The notes beneath the pieces were generated by a model. The model was not told the origin of the DNA. It was given only the letters and a program-made list of their open reading frames with translations, and ran no database searches. Of a stretch of 64,000 nt of DNA, positions 28,222 through 37,600 are shown piece by piece. The stretch lies in NCBI GenBank assembly GCA_949287095.1, contig CASEFA010000002.1, forward strand, positions 62,001-126,000, in the 5' to 3' direction. The translations under genes and the position numbers were made by a program. Each line of letters starts with the position of its first letter. The first letter of the stretch is position 1. This DNA is from an uncultured Bacillota bacterium (lineage in GTDB: Bacteria; Bacillota; Clostridia; Peptostreptococcales; Anaerovoracaceae).

Positions 28222-29964
28222 ATGGCAAAGATAAACTTTGAAGATGAAGATATGAAGCTGAGATACAGACATACCACTTCTCACATTATGGCTCAGGCAA
28301 TTAAACATATCTGGCCTGACGCAAAGCTGGCCATAGGACCGGCTATCGACAACGGATTCTACTACGACATCGACATGGAGCATAAGCTTTCCGACCAGGA
28401 TCTTATGACTATCCAGAAGGAGATGAAGAAGATAATCAAGGCCAACTATCCGCTGGAGCGTTTTGAGCTGCCGAGGGCGGAGGCTCTCAAGCTGATGGAG
28501 GACGCCGGCGAGCCGTACAAGGTGGAGCTGATAAACGACCTTCCTGAGGACGCGGTAATTTCGTTCTATAAGCAGGGCGACTTCACCGACCTTTGCGCGG
28601 GCCCGCACATGGATTCCACGGGACAGATAAAGGCCGTAAAGCTTATGAGCGTCGCAGGGGCATACTGGCGCGGCGACGAGCACAACAAAATGCTTCAGAG
28701 AATTTACGGAACATGCTTCCCGAGCCAGGAGGAGCTGGACGAGTACATAAACATGCTGGAGGAAGCCAAGAAGCGCGACCACAGAAAAATCGGAAAGGAA
28801 ATGGATCTCTTCATGCTTACGGAGGAGGGTCAGGGATTCCCGTTCTTCCTGCCTAACGGCATGATACTTCGAAACGAGCTTGAAAACTTCTGGAGACAGG
28901 AGCACAGGAAGAGAGGCTACGAGGAGATAAAGACTCCGCTCATCTTGAACGAGCAGCTCTGGAGAACCTCCGGTCACTGGGATCACTACAAGGACAACAT
29001 GTACTTCACGAAGATAGACGACGGCGACTACGCTATCAAGCCGATGAACTGTCCGGGTTCCATGCTCGTCTACAGGCGGAAAATGTGGTCATACAGGGAT
29101 TTCCCTATCAGAATGGGAGAGCTGGGTCAGGTTCACAGGCACGAGCTTTCGGGAGCCCTTCACGGCCTGATGAGAGTAAGAACCTTTACTCAGGACGATG
29201 CTCACATCTTTATGCTTCCTGAGCAGGTTAAGGACGAAATCGTCGGCGTTGCAAGGTTCATCGACGATGTTTACAGCATGTTTGGCTTCAAATACCACAT
29301 CGAGCTTTCCACGAGACCTGAGGATTCCATGGGAACCGACGAGGAGTGGGAGACCGCGGAAAACGCCCTTCGCGAGGCCATGGAGGTGCTCGGAGTTCCT
29401 TACGTTGTAAACGAGGGAGACGGCGCGTTCTACGGACCGAAGCTGGACTTCCATCTGGAGGATTCCATCGGAAGAACGTGGCAGTGCGGAACAATTCAGC
29501 TGGATATGCAGATGCCTCAGAGGTTCGATCTGACTTACGTGGGCTCCGACAATGAGAAGCACAGACCTATAATGATTCACAGGGTAATCTTCGGTTCTAT
29601 CGAGAGGTTCATCGGTATACTCACCGAGCACTTTGCGGGAAAATTCCCTCTCTGGCTGGCTCCGGTGCAGGTAAACCTTCTCACCGTAACCGACAAGTTT
29701 GAGGGTTATGCTTCAGAGGTTGCCGAGAAGTGCGCGGCCGCAGGACTTCGCGTAAAGACCGACTTCAGAAACGAGAAGATTGGCTACAAGCTACGCGAGG
29801 CAAGAAACGCCCGCGACTCCTACATCTGTGTAATCGGAGAAAAGGAGGAAGAGGCGGGAACCCTTTCCGTCCGCTCCATCAAAACAGGCGACCTGGGGGT
29901 TATGTCAGTAGACGACTTCATCGCAAAACTTGTTAACGAGATTGCAACAAAGGCTGTAGAATAG
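28222..29964 (+). CDS. thrS: Threonyl-tRNA synthetase lacking the TGS domain
   Basis: Charges tRNA-Thr. The 580-residue protein begins directly with the second-additional (editing) domain: His17 and His21 of HTTSH and the DLCAGPHMD pair are its site for removing mischarged Ser. The class II core follows (MNCPGSM, HRHELSGALHGLMRVR, FTQDDAH, MIHRVIFGSIERF: Cys and two His bind zinc), then the anticodon domain (APVQVNLLTV, RNEKIGYK). The usual 60-residue N-terminal TGS domain is absent; the clear AAAGGAG site before the ATG argues against a missed start. No T-box leader is present. Confidence 0.96.
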   Translation: MAKINFEDEDMKLRYRHTTSHIMAQAIKHIWPDAKLAIGPAIDNGFYYDIDMEHKLSDQDLMTIQKEMKKIIKANYPLERFELPRAEALKLMEDAGEPYKVELINDLPEDAVISFYKQGDFTDLCAGPHMDSTGQIKAVKLMSVAGAYWRGDEHNKMLQRIYGTCFPSQEELDEYINMLEEAKKRDHRKIGKEMDLFMLTEEGQGFPFFLPNGMILRNELENFWRQEHRKRGYEEIKTPLILNEQLWRTSGHWDHYKDNMYFTKIDDGDYAIKPMNCPGSMLVYRRKMWSYRDFPIRMGELGQVHRHELSGALHGLMRVRTFTQDDAHIFMLPEQVKDEIVGVARFIDDVYSMFGFKYHIELSTRPEDSMGTDEEWETAENALREAMEVLGVPYVVNEGDGAFYGPKLDFHLEDSIGRTWQCGTIQLDMQMPQRFDLTYVGSDNEKHRPIMIHRVIFGSIERFIGILTEHFAGKFPLWLAPVQVNLLTVTDKFEGYASEVAEKCAAAGLRVKTDFRNEKIGYKLREARNARDSYICVIGEKEEEAGTLSVRSIKTGDLGVMSVDDFIAKLVNEIATKAVE

Positions 29965-29970
29965 AAATAA

Positions 29971-30024
29971 AAAAGGTATGGCAGAAAGCTCCGGATTCGG
30001 GACTGTGCCATACCTTTATTTTTT
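29971..30024. terminator. Shared terminator between thrS and the convergent UMF1 gene
   Basis: AAAGGTATGGCA (29972-29983) pairs with TGCCATACCTTT (30006-30017), loop of 22 bases, then ATTTTTTA on the plus strand and an A/T-rich run on the minus strand. Works for both directions. Confidence 0.9.
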
Positions 30025-30027
30025 ATC

Positions 30028-31269
30028 TTATCTTATTCCCGGAGTCTTATCAGCCTTTCCGAACACGAAGAAGCCAATCAGGAACATGACGGAAAGAGCG
30101 CCTACGCCGATGTTGGCGCTTCCTGTCTGCTGGCTTATAAACGAAACGAGAAGAGTTCCGGCAAAGGATGCGCCTTTTCCGCAGATATCGTAAACACCGA
30201 AGTATTCACCGGATTTTTCAGGCGGTATTATCTTCGCATAATAGGATCTGGATATTGCCTGAATGGCTCCCTGGAAAAGGCCCACGCACACGGCCAGAAC
30301 CCAGAACTGCCACTGGTGGGCAAGGGTTATGGCAAAGAGCGATATGAGAAAATATGCGAATATGCACACTTTGATCAGGGTGCCTGATTTATATTTTCCT
30401 GAAATTCTTCCGAAGAGAAGAGCAGCAGGAAAGGCTACGATCTGGGTTACAAGGAGAGCAAGCAGCAGTCCTGTCGTATCCAGACCCAGAGAGGTTCCGT
30501 AAGCCGTCGCCATATCTATGATGGTGTAAACGCCGTCTATAAAGAAGAAGAAGGCTATGAGGAAAATTCCTGCTTTCTTATTGCGCTTAAGTTCGGAAAA
30601 AATGTGACCGAGTCTTTTAAACGACTGACTCACGACGCGATCGGTCTTAGGCTGATAGTTGACCTGTCTGTAGCTTTTCAGCAGGGGGAGGGTCATGAGA
30701 ATCCACCATACTGCCACGAGAAGGAATGCGATGCCCATTGCAAGGTTCATGGAAATGCCTATTTTCTCGTAGAAAAGAACCAGAAGAAGGCTCAGGATGA
30801 ACGGTATGCACGAGCCGATGTACCCCCACGCATATCCTCTGGATGAGACCTCATCCATCCTTTCATGATCCGTAACGTCCGGTAGCATGGAGTCGTATAC
30901 CACAAGGCTCAGAGAGTATGCGGATTTTGCTATAACGAAGAGAATGAGGAACCACAGCCAGGACTGCATGAATCCGAGAGCCACACAGCCCAGGGCGCCT
31001 GTGAGAAGTGTGGCGAGAAATATTTTTTTGCGCCACCCGTGAAAGTCGGTAACGGTTCCGGTAGCAGGCCCCAGGAGAGCGACGATTACAGTGGATATGG
31101 AGGTCGCATATCCCCAGTATGCAAGGTAGTCCACATCGGAAATACCTGCACTTCCGGCGAGATAGTTGAAATATATGGGCATTATGGTGGTCACGAGAAG
31201 TGTGAATGCTGAATTTCCCACATCGTAGAGCACCCATTTCTTTTCAAGGGGATTGAGTTTAAACTTCAT
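30028..31269 (-). CDS. UMF1/Atg22-like MFS transporter
   Basis: A 413-residue integral membrane protein with about 12 helices. The N-terminal KKWVLYDVGNSAF and the SLVVYDSMLPDVTDHERMDEVSSRGYAWGYIG loop, seen as the parts VYDSMLPDV and SSRGYAWGYIG, mark the UMF1 branch of the major facilitator superfamily related to yeast vacuolar Atg22. Substrate unknown; amino-acid export has been suggested for relatives. Its start overlaps the end of the upstream phospholipase-like gene by 11 bases. Confidence 0.88.
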   Translation of the reverse strand: MKFKLNPLEKKWVLYDVGNSAFTLLVTTIMPIYFNYLAGSAGISDVDYLAYWGYATSISTVIVALLGPATGTVTDFHGWRKKIFLATLLTGALGCVALGFMQSWLWFLILFVIAKSAYSLSLVVYDSMLPDVTDHERMDEVSSRGYAWGYIGSCIPFILSLLLVLFYEKIGISMNLAMGIAFLLVAVWWILMTLPLLKSYRQVNYQPKTDRVVSQSFKRLGHIFSELKRNKKAGIFLIAFFFFIDGVYTIIDMATAYGTSLGLDTTGLLLALLVTQIVAFPAALLFGRISGKYKSGTLIKVCIFAYFLISLFAITLAHQWQFWVLAVCVGLFQGAIQAISRSYYAKIIPPEKSGEYFGVYDICGKGASFAGTLLVSFISQQTGSANIGVGALSVMFLIGFFVFGKADKTPGIR

Positions 31270-32116
31270 AGGTTACTTCCTCCTCAGGTGTACAGATTCT
31301 GATGTCGCGCCAGTCTTTTCCGGGGCCGAATGTTTCCTCAAACCACGGGTCAAGGGCGCTGTCGCCGCCCGTATAGCTTATAAAGCTGCCGATAAGTCTG
31401 ACGGCAAGGTCCACGGCTTTTCTGTTCATCAGCTTTGAAAGGCGCAGACAGCTGTCTTCACATTCCGGCGCCGGAATCCTGCTCATGATCATGTAGTGCA
31501 TCGGGTCATATTTGCCTGCTGCCTTAAGACCTGTATAGAGGACTTTTCTTTTAAGTCTTCCCGGCGCCACCAGGACATCAGAGTAGAATACCATGGATTT
31601 CAGCGCTTTAAGCACTTCGGCAGGTGAAATTTCGTCAAAACATGCTGAGATAACCGCAGCATTTTTTTTCGAAGGAGTGATAGAGGACGATGTGTGGTAT
31701 CTTAGAGGATCAAAACCGTCTTCGGTGAGCAGATACCTGTCGAACTCGACTTCTATTTCGGTATGGCATACGCCGTCGGTTTCTATTTTCTTCTCAATAT
31801 AGCCGTGGCACGTGCTGTCGAGGGAGAAGTGGCATATGAAGCCGAGAAGATATGCAAGCATGGCTTCGTTTCTGCCTGATTTAACATACTTTGACGCTGC
31901 GGGTATAAAGAATTCTGAAGCAGGCCTGTCGTGCATCCCGTAGCCGTACCGGTTAATGCGGTTTTTGGAAAGAGGCCTGTAATAAAAGAGAATATCGGGT
32001 CCCTGAAGACCGATGAGATAAAGTTCTTTGTTTCTTTTGATGATGTCTCTTGCACTCTTTGGCAGGGCCTTGAAAACCTTGCTGCCGAAGGTGTAGTGCG
32101 CATACATTGAAGGCAT
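31259..32116 (-). CDS. Zinc-dependent phospholipase C family protein
   Basis: A 285-residue protein with PF00882-type features: an early His (MYAHYTFG), GLQGPDILFYY, and the metal-ligand helix GFICHFSLDSTCHGYIE with two spaced His. In this family the ligands bind up to three Zn ions. No signal peptide is seen, so it is probably cytosolic and not a secreted toxin. Activity on phospholipids is not established for such clostridial relatives. It is co-transcribed with the UMF1 transporter. Confidence 0.78.
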   Translation of the reverse strand: MPSMYAHYTFGSKVFKALPKSARDIIKRNKELYLIGLQGPDILFYYRPLSKNRINRYGYGMHDRPASEFFIPAASKYVKSGRNEAMLAYLLGFICHFSLDSTCHGYIEKKIETDGVCHTEIEVEFDRYLLTEDGFDPLRYHTSSSITPSKKNAAVISACFDEISPAEVLKALKSMVFYSDVLVAPGRLKRKVLYTGLKAAGKYDPMHYMIMSRIPAPECEDSCLRLSKLMNRKAVDLAVRLIGSFISYTGGDSALDPWFEETFGPGKDWRDIRICTPEEEVTYEV

Positions 32117-32219
32117 ATGAATATCTCCTGTAAGTTTTTTGCACGGACCAGTATACCATAAAGGTATAAAATTTCCGTCAGATATAGTTTAAATGTATGT
32201 TAAATTTATTTCAAGGATT

Positions 32220-33533
32220 TTAACTAATTTTAAATCCGAAAAGTTTTTTCTGAATGCCGTAGCACAGCGGAATCATATACAGCAGGAGAGAATAAGGAAG
32301 GGCCCCGTATCCTGTCTGCATGAATTCCAGAGGCACAGTGCAGGCGATGGTCCACGGGACGATACCTGCCAGAATGATTACCGAGTTTTCCATGTCGATT
32401 GCCAGTTCACTTTCGCTGCTTCCCGCATCGATGTAGGTTTTTTTCATTATGTCGTTTACCATCATGGTGGCTATGGTCTGATTGCAGAATACACCCAGGG
32501 TTATAAGAGACATTATCGACGTGACGAAGAATCGGCCTGTTCCGGATGCAAGGGAAGTCACTCTGTCCTGAAGAGGTGTAAGAATTCCTGTTCCGGAAAA
32601 AATACCTGAATACATGCAGGAAATGGCCACTATGAAAACCACCTCTATCATGGAGATCAGTCCGCCTCCGTTCATGATTTCCGCAAGAGGACCGTCGATT
32701 TCATATCCTCTGAGGAGAGTCAGGCATACGTTTCCGACTGATTCGCCCTGTACCAGAATACTTACCGCTGTACCTGCGACTATGGATGCGATGAGAGAAT
32801 TGATTACACTTACCTTCAGCACTGGCAGAATGAGAATGAGCGCCGCAGGAAGAGCGCACCACGGAGAAATACTGAACTCGTCCGTCAGAAGCTCCTTAAA
32901 ACTCTCATCGACTGCGATGATCGGATTCCTGAACGACAGAAAACAGTACGCGATAAATGTAAGCGCTATTGCGGGAGCCCCTGTTTTCAGCATAAGTCTC
33001 ACGTTGTCATAAAGGCTTGTATGGGTAACTCCGGCAACCAGAACGGCGCTGGAGGAAACTGGAGAATTCCTGTCTCCGAAGTATATTCCGCTCATTATGA
33101 CGCCGGCGGTAACGGCTTCGTTCACACCGCCGCTTCTTGCAAGCGCCATGAAAATTACGCCTACGGTTCCTGCAACACCGAAGGATGTACCCAGAGCGTA
33201 GGAGAGTATGCAGCAAAGCAGAAATGTGATTACGAGAAAAAGCTTCGGAGTGATTACTTCCATTCCGTAGTATACGAAAAAGCTGATAGTTCCCGCGCTT
33301 CGCCATATTCCGGTGACAAAACCGATTATAAACATCACTATAACAACGATGACTGCGTCTCTGAGTCCCGACCTGCACATTCCGAGAATGTTTCCGGCGC
33401 TGAAGCCGCGCCTGATGCCGGTAACGGCGAAGCATATAAGCCCTATTCCCAGGGCAATCACCATGGTGTGTCCGCCTGTAAGACAAAACAGCATGGCTCC
33501 AATAAAAATAATGAAACTTACGATAAGATCCAT
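32220..33533 (-). CDS. NhaC-family Na+/H+ antiporter
   Basis: A 437-residue transporter with about 11-12 membrane helices. YFGDRNSPVSSSAVL is the signature of the NhaC/ion-transporter group, and LGTSFGVAGTVGVIF and NQTIATMM are the paired discontinuous helices. Likely exchanges Na+ for H+; some relatives exchange malate/lactate, so the substrate pair is uncertain. I start at MDLIVSFIIF (33533), eight bases after GGAGG; a longer in-frame GTG start has no site. Confidence 0.85.
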   Translation of the reverse strand: MDLIVSFIIFIGAMLFCLTGGHTMVIALGIGLICFAVTGIRRGFSAGNILGMCRSGLRDAVIVVIVMFIIGFVTGIWRSAGTISFFVYYGMEVITPKLFLVITFLLCCILSYALGTSFGVAGTVGVIFMALARSGGVNEAVTAGVIMSGIYFGDRNSPVSSSAVLVAGVTHTSLYDNVRLMLKTGAPAIALTFIAYCFLSFRNPIIAVDESFKELLTDEFSISPWCALPAALILILPVLKVSVINSLIASIVAGTAVSILVQGESVGNVCLTLLRGYEIDGPLAEIMNGGGLISMIEVVFIVAISCMYSGIFSGTGILTPLQDRVTSLASGTGRFFVTSIMSLITLGVFCNQTIATMMVNDIMKKTYIDAGSSESELAIDMENSVIILAGIVPWTIACTVPLEFMQTGYGALPYSLLLYMIPLCYGIQKKLFGFKIS

Positions 33534-33599
33534 AATCCATACCTCCGACAAAATATGAACTCTCCCTGAAACGCCTGACTGTGCGGCGTCCCGGCGAAT

Positions 33600-33632
33600 A
33601 TTATACCATAAAGAACATTTTTATGTTATACT
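33600..33632. promoter_or_regulatory. Overlapping divergent promoters for nhaC-type gene and deoC
   Basis: On the minus strand TATAAT lies at 33605-33600 with ATAACA (33629-33624) 18 bases upstream. On the plus strand TG-T-TATACT (33624-33632) is an extended -10 box for deoC with a poor -35. The two polymerase sites overlap, so firing of one should hinder the other. Confidence 0.4.
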
Positions 33633-33676
33633 TATGGCATTGAAAAATGAAACCAGAACAGGAGGGGACTGACAAG

Positions 33677-34333
33677 ATGAAACCGCTAAATAAATATTTT
33701 GACCACACGCTCTTAAAGACTGAAGCAAAGCCCGTGGATATCGAGAAGCTCTGTGCGGAAGCGAAAGAGTATGACTTTTATTCTGTGTGCGTTAATTCAT
33801 GCTACGTGGAGGAAGCCGCTAAGCTCCTTAAGGATACCGATGTAAAGATTGCCGCAGTGGTAGGCTTTCCTCTGGGAGCCTGCACTACGAAGACAAAGGC
33901 TTTTGAAACGGAAGAGGCATGCCGCGGCGGAGCATCCGAAGTCGACATGGTGCTGAATGTCGGTATGCTGAAGGCAGGCAGAGATTCGTATGTTGAAGAG
34001 GATATCCGCGCCGTTGTCCGTGCTGCGGAAAAATATAACGCCATAGTAAAGGTTATACTTGAAACGTGTCTGCTCACCGATGAAGAGGTGGTAAAGGCGT
34101 GCAATCTGTCAAAGACTGCGGGTGCGCATTTCGTAAAGACATCTACAGGCTTCAGCAGCGGAGGAGCTACCGTTCACCACGTTTCTCTCATGAAGAAGAC
34201 AGTGGGAGAAGCCCTTCAGGTTAAGGCTTCAGGTGGAATCAGGGACTACGAAACGGCCAGAGCCATGATAGATGCAGGTGCGGACAGAATCGGGGCCAGC
34301 GCCACTGTGTCAATAATGAAGGAAGCGGAGTAA
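33677..34333 (+). CDS. deoC: Deoxyribose-phosphate aldolase
   Basis: Splits 2-deoxyribose-5-phosphate to acetaldehyde and glyceraldehyde-3-phosphate in deoxynucleoside breakdown. The 218-residue TIM barrel has the Schiff-base Lys154 in HFVKTSTGF, and [18 protein letters not shown] and KASGGIRD. The ATG at 33677 follows AGGAGGGG; an in-frame ATG at 33647 would add ten unconserved residues. No other deo genes are adjacent. Confidence 0.95.
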   Translation: MKPLNKYFDHTLLKTEAKPVDIEKLCAEAKEYDFYSVCVNSCYVEEAAKLLKDTDVKIAAVVGFPLGACTTKTKAFETEEACRGGASEVDMVLNVGMLKAGRDSYVEEDIRAVVRAAEKYNAIVKVILETCLLTDEEVVKACNLSKTAGAHFVKTSTGFSSGGATVHHVSLMKKTVGEALQVKASGGIRDYETARAMIDAGADRIGASATVSIMKEAE

Positions 34334-34394
34334 TAGCGTTTTGCAGAATCCGCAGGCAAGTCATGTGATGGCGACTGCATCGACTTACAAAAAA

Positions 34395-34409
34395 TGTTAA
34401 AAGCTAACA
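34395..34409 (+). promoter_or_regulatory. TGTTA-N5-TAACA palindrome upstream of adhesin promoter
   Basis: Perfect inverted repeat ending seven bases before the -35 box; a candidate activator or repressor site. Confidence 0.3.
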
Positions 34410-34416
34410 AAAAGTG

Positions 34417-34445
34417 TTGCAGGTAAAAAGTCCCTATGGTATAAT
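34417..34445 (+). promoter_or_regulatory. Promoter of the large adhesin
   Basis: TTGCAG (34417-34422), 17-base spacer, perfect TATAAT (34440-34445). It places the start point near 34452, leaving a leader of about 190 bases. Confidence 0.75.
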
Positions 34446-34451
34446 TTACCA

Positions 34452-34644
34452 TGTGAAAGGCTGAGCCGGAGCCGCTCCTGTGTGGGGGCGGCTTTCACAA
34501 CTGGATAAATGCGGCGTTACAACGCCTGTTTCAGAGCAGTTTCAATTTTGAAGCTGCTCTTTTGCTTATGAAAGGAGATGATCGTATCGGGAGTACAGGA
34601 AAATCTAAAAGAAGTCAGAGTAAATTAAGAGGAGGAGCAAAAAA
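34452..34644 (+). ncRNA. Structured 5' leader of the adhesin, candidate riboswitch or attenuator
   Basis: The 311 bases between deoC and the adhesin hold no clear gene. The transcribed part folds into: stem GTGAAAG (34453-34459) with CTTTCAC (34492-34498) enclosing GCCGCTCC with GGGGGCGG; a small hairpin GGCGT-TACA-ACGCC (34513-34526); and a terminator hairpin at 34533-34563. About 80 bases then lead to AGGAGGAG and the ATG. The arrangement of conserved-looking stem, then terminator, then gene resembles a regulatory RNA, but it does not match c-di-GMP or other riboswitches I know. Confidence 0.5.
34533..34563 (+). terminator. Terminator inside the adhesin leader
   Basis: AGAGCAG-t-TTCA pairs with TGAA-g-CTGCTCT (34533-34560), then TTT. 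It lies upstream of the gene, so it should stop transcription before the adhesin unless read through. Confidence 0.7.
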
Positions 34645-37600
34645 ATGAGGATAAGGAAAGGACGTAAGCTGTTCGGCATCGGTGTTATTCTCGCTGTGCT
34701 TATCAGCAGCATACCCATGCATGCACTGGCTGCAGATACGGCTACAGTAACATATCAGGGATGCGCATACAGCTATAACGCTTCAGGAGGGAAACCTGCC
34801 GAGAACATGCACGGCAAATTCACTACGAACTTCGGCGGAGGTGTGGCGTACTGCGCTGAACATGGAAATCCGCCGCCTACAGGAGAAACTCCCGGTGCTT
34901 CTAAAACTTTAGCTTTGGAAGCTTACAGCAACACTTTAATCAAGAAAATTCTTTTCTACGGGTGGAAAGGACCGGAACAGTGGGACGGATTTTCAAGCAG
35001 TACATATAACAGTGTATATAAACTTTTTGCAGGGAATGCAGCCTCAACCAGAGCGGAAGCGTGCGGAATATCTGTGACAGGTATGGCGCTCTCCAGAATC
35101 TATCAGAATTACGGCGGAAAAGGAAGATGGTATGACGTGTCAGGCCTTGAAGCCTTCCTGAACTATGTGAACAGTAAGCCTGCACCGCCTGAAGGATTTA
35201 AAATCTACAGGCTGAACGGAAGCGGCAATATGCAGGATCTGTTTGTATGGGAGTACCGGTCTGAAGGATATCTTAAACTGAAAAAAGTAGCGGCATCCGA
35301 CGGCAGTCTTATAGCGCATTGTCCGGATAACTACAGCCTTGCCGGAGCCGTTTATAATGTATATTCCGATTCTTCACTTACGAAAAAAGCCGGCAGCTTT
35401 ACGACTGATAAGAACGGTAACTCGGAGACCCTCACGCTGGAGGCGGGAACGTACTGGATAAAAGAGGTGAAAGCTTCTCCCGGCTTTAAACTGGACGGGA
35501 AAGTGTATACGGTTAAAGTGAACAGCGGGCAGGTTACTGAATTTACGGGAAAAGAGGAACCGAAGTTCAATCCGCTGGAAGTTATATTATCTAAAACAGA
35601 CGCGGGAGGCAGCGGTCCGTCACCCGAACTTGCCCGAGCTGAATTTACAGTTAAATATTATAAAAAGCTGACGGACGATGTTTCGGGGCTCAAACCTGAA
35701 AGAACATGGATATTCCGAACTGACAGCAAAGGTCTGGCTGCATTTGATGACAGCTGTAAAGTGGGCGGAGATCCGCTGTATAAAAATTCCAAGGGGATAC
35801 CGACGGGACTGATAGGGACTTACGAGATATTTGAAACAAAAGCTCCGGGCGGATATATGCTGAATGAGGAACATTTCATCGTACGTGTTGAAGAAGGCAC
35901 ACCGGGCGGCCCGTCCACCGTATACAATGCGCCGGTAATTCCTGAAGAACGAAAGGAAATCCGCTTCAATGTGGTAAAAGAGGATGCCGATCTGGGAAAG
36001 CCGGTTGCACAGGGAGAGGCCACTCTCGAGGGAGCGGTGTTCGGTCTTTATGAGAAAGACGGGACCCTCGTCGAAAAGTATACCACCGACAGGAACGGCG
36101 CTTTCATGACAGATTACTACGCCGCCGAATATGCCTTTGAGAATGAGCTGTATCTAAAGGAGATTACCCCGCCTGACGGATATCTTCTGAACGGGGAGAA
36201 GTTCGTGCTCGATGTTGAAAATCCCGCTGATATTGCGGTCCGGTACACAACGGTGGACAGCCGGGTGAGTGATGAAGTCATAAAGGGAAAAATCGCACTC
36301 ATGAAGTCTTTTGATGACATGGATGAGACCGGGATTCAAAAGCCTGAAAAGGACATAGAATTTCAGGTGTACCTTAAGTCTGCGGGAAGCTACGATGAGG
36401 CAGAGGAATACAACAGGGACATCATAAAGACCGGAAAAGACGGATATGCCGAGACTAAAGAACTTCCTACAGGCATATACACAGTTCATCAGCTGAATTC
36501 TACTGAAGGCCACGACAGAATCAGCGACTTTGAAGTGAACATATCTGAGAACGGAGCCGTTTACAGATACATTCTGAACAACGCGTCAGTCCGGGCAGAC
36601 CTACATGTGGAAAAAGTGGATGCGGAGACAGGCAGGGCGATAGTGACTGCAGAAGCGGCCTTTAAGATATGGAACATGGATGAGGACGAGTGGGTAAGCT
36701 TCGATATGCATTACCCCCACGACTATGTGCTGGATGAGTTCGTGACAGATGAAAGAGGCGGGTTCTGTCTGCCTGAACCTCTCAGGTACGGAAACTATGA
36801 ACTGCATGAGATAAAAGCTCCGGAAGGTTATGTGCTGTCTGAAGAACCGATACCGTTTAAGGTAGACGGCGGAAAAGAGGCGATATCAATCAGAGTTGAA
36901 AATACGCCTCAGAAAGGGACGTTATCTCTTGTAAAGACCGGAGAGATACTGAAGGCATGGCAGAAAAATGAGAGCGGAACGCATGCGCCTGTATACGTGT
37001 GTGAAAACCTGAAAGGCGCAGTGTTTCAGATAATCGCCGCTGAGAACATAGTTACCGGAGACGGCACAGTAAGGGCCGAAAAAGGAGAGGTCGTATCAAC
37101 AGTTACGACGGATGAGAACGGAAAGGCAAAAACAGAAGCCCTCTATCTCGGGAAGTATATCGTAAAAGAAAAGACTGCTCCGGAGGGCTATGTGCTTGAC
37201 GGCAGGGAGTACGAGGCAGAGCTTAAGTATGGCGGTCAGGATGTGGAGCAGGTAAATGCCGCCGTAAATGACGGTATTCCTGTAGAAAATGTCCTGATAA
37301 AGGGAAGCATAGAGGGGATAAAGACTGATGAAACAGGCGAACCTCTTAAAGGCGCACTGATAGGACTTTTTTCGTCAGAAACAGAGGATTTCACGGACGA
37401 AAACACCCTGATGACTGCCGTATCGGATGAAAGAGGACGTTTTGCTTTTGAAGAGATTCCTTACGGCGAGTATATCGTGGTGGAGATAGAGCCGCCTGAC
37501 GGTTTTACCCTCAGCGGGGAAAAATTTCCTGTGAAAATCGATGAGAACGGCGTAACTGTAAGCATATCAATAGAAAACGAGAGAATAAACCCGGTCCCTA

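Noticed and set aside
34568-34648. A 26-codon basic open frame whose stop overlaps the adhesin ATG
   Set aside because: An attractive leader peptide, but no Shine-Dalgarno precedes it and its body contains the adhesin ribosome site; kept only as a possibility.
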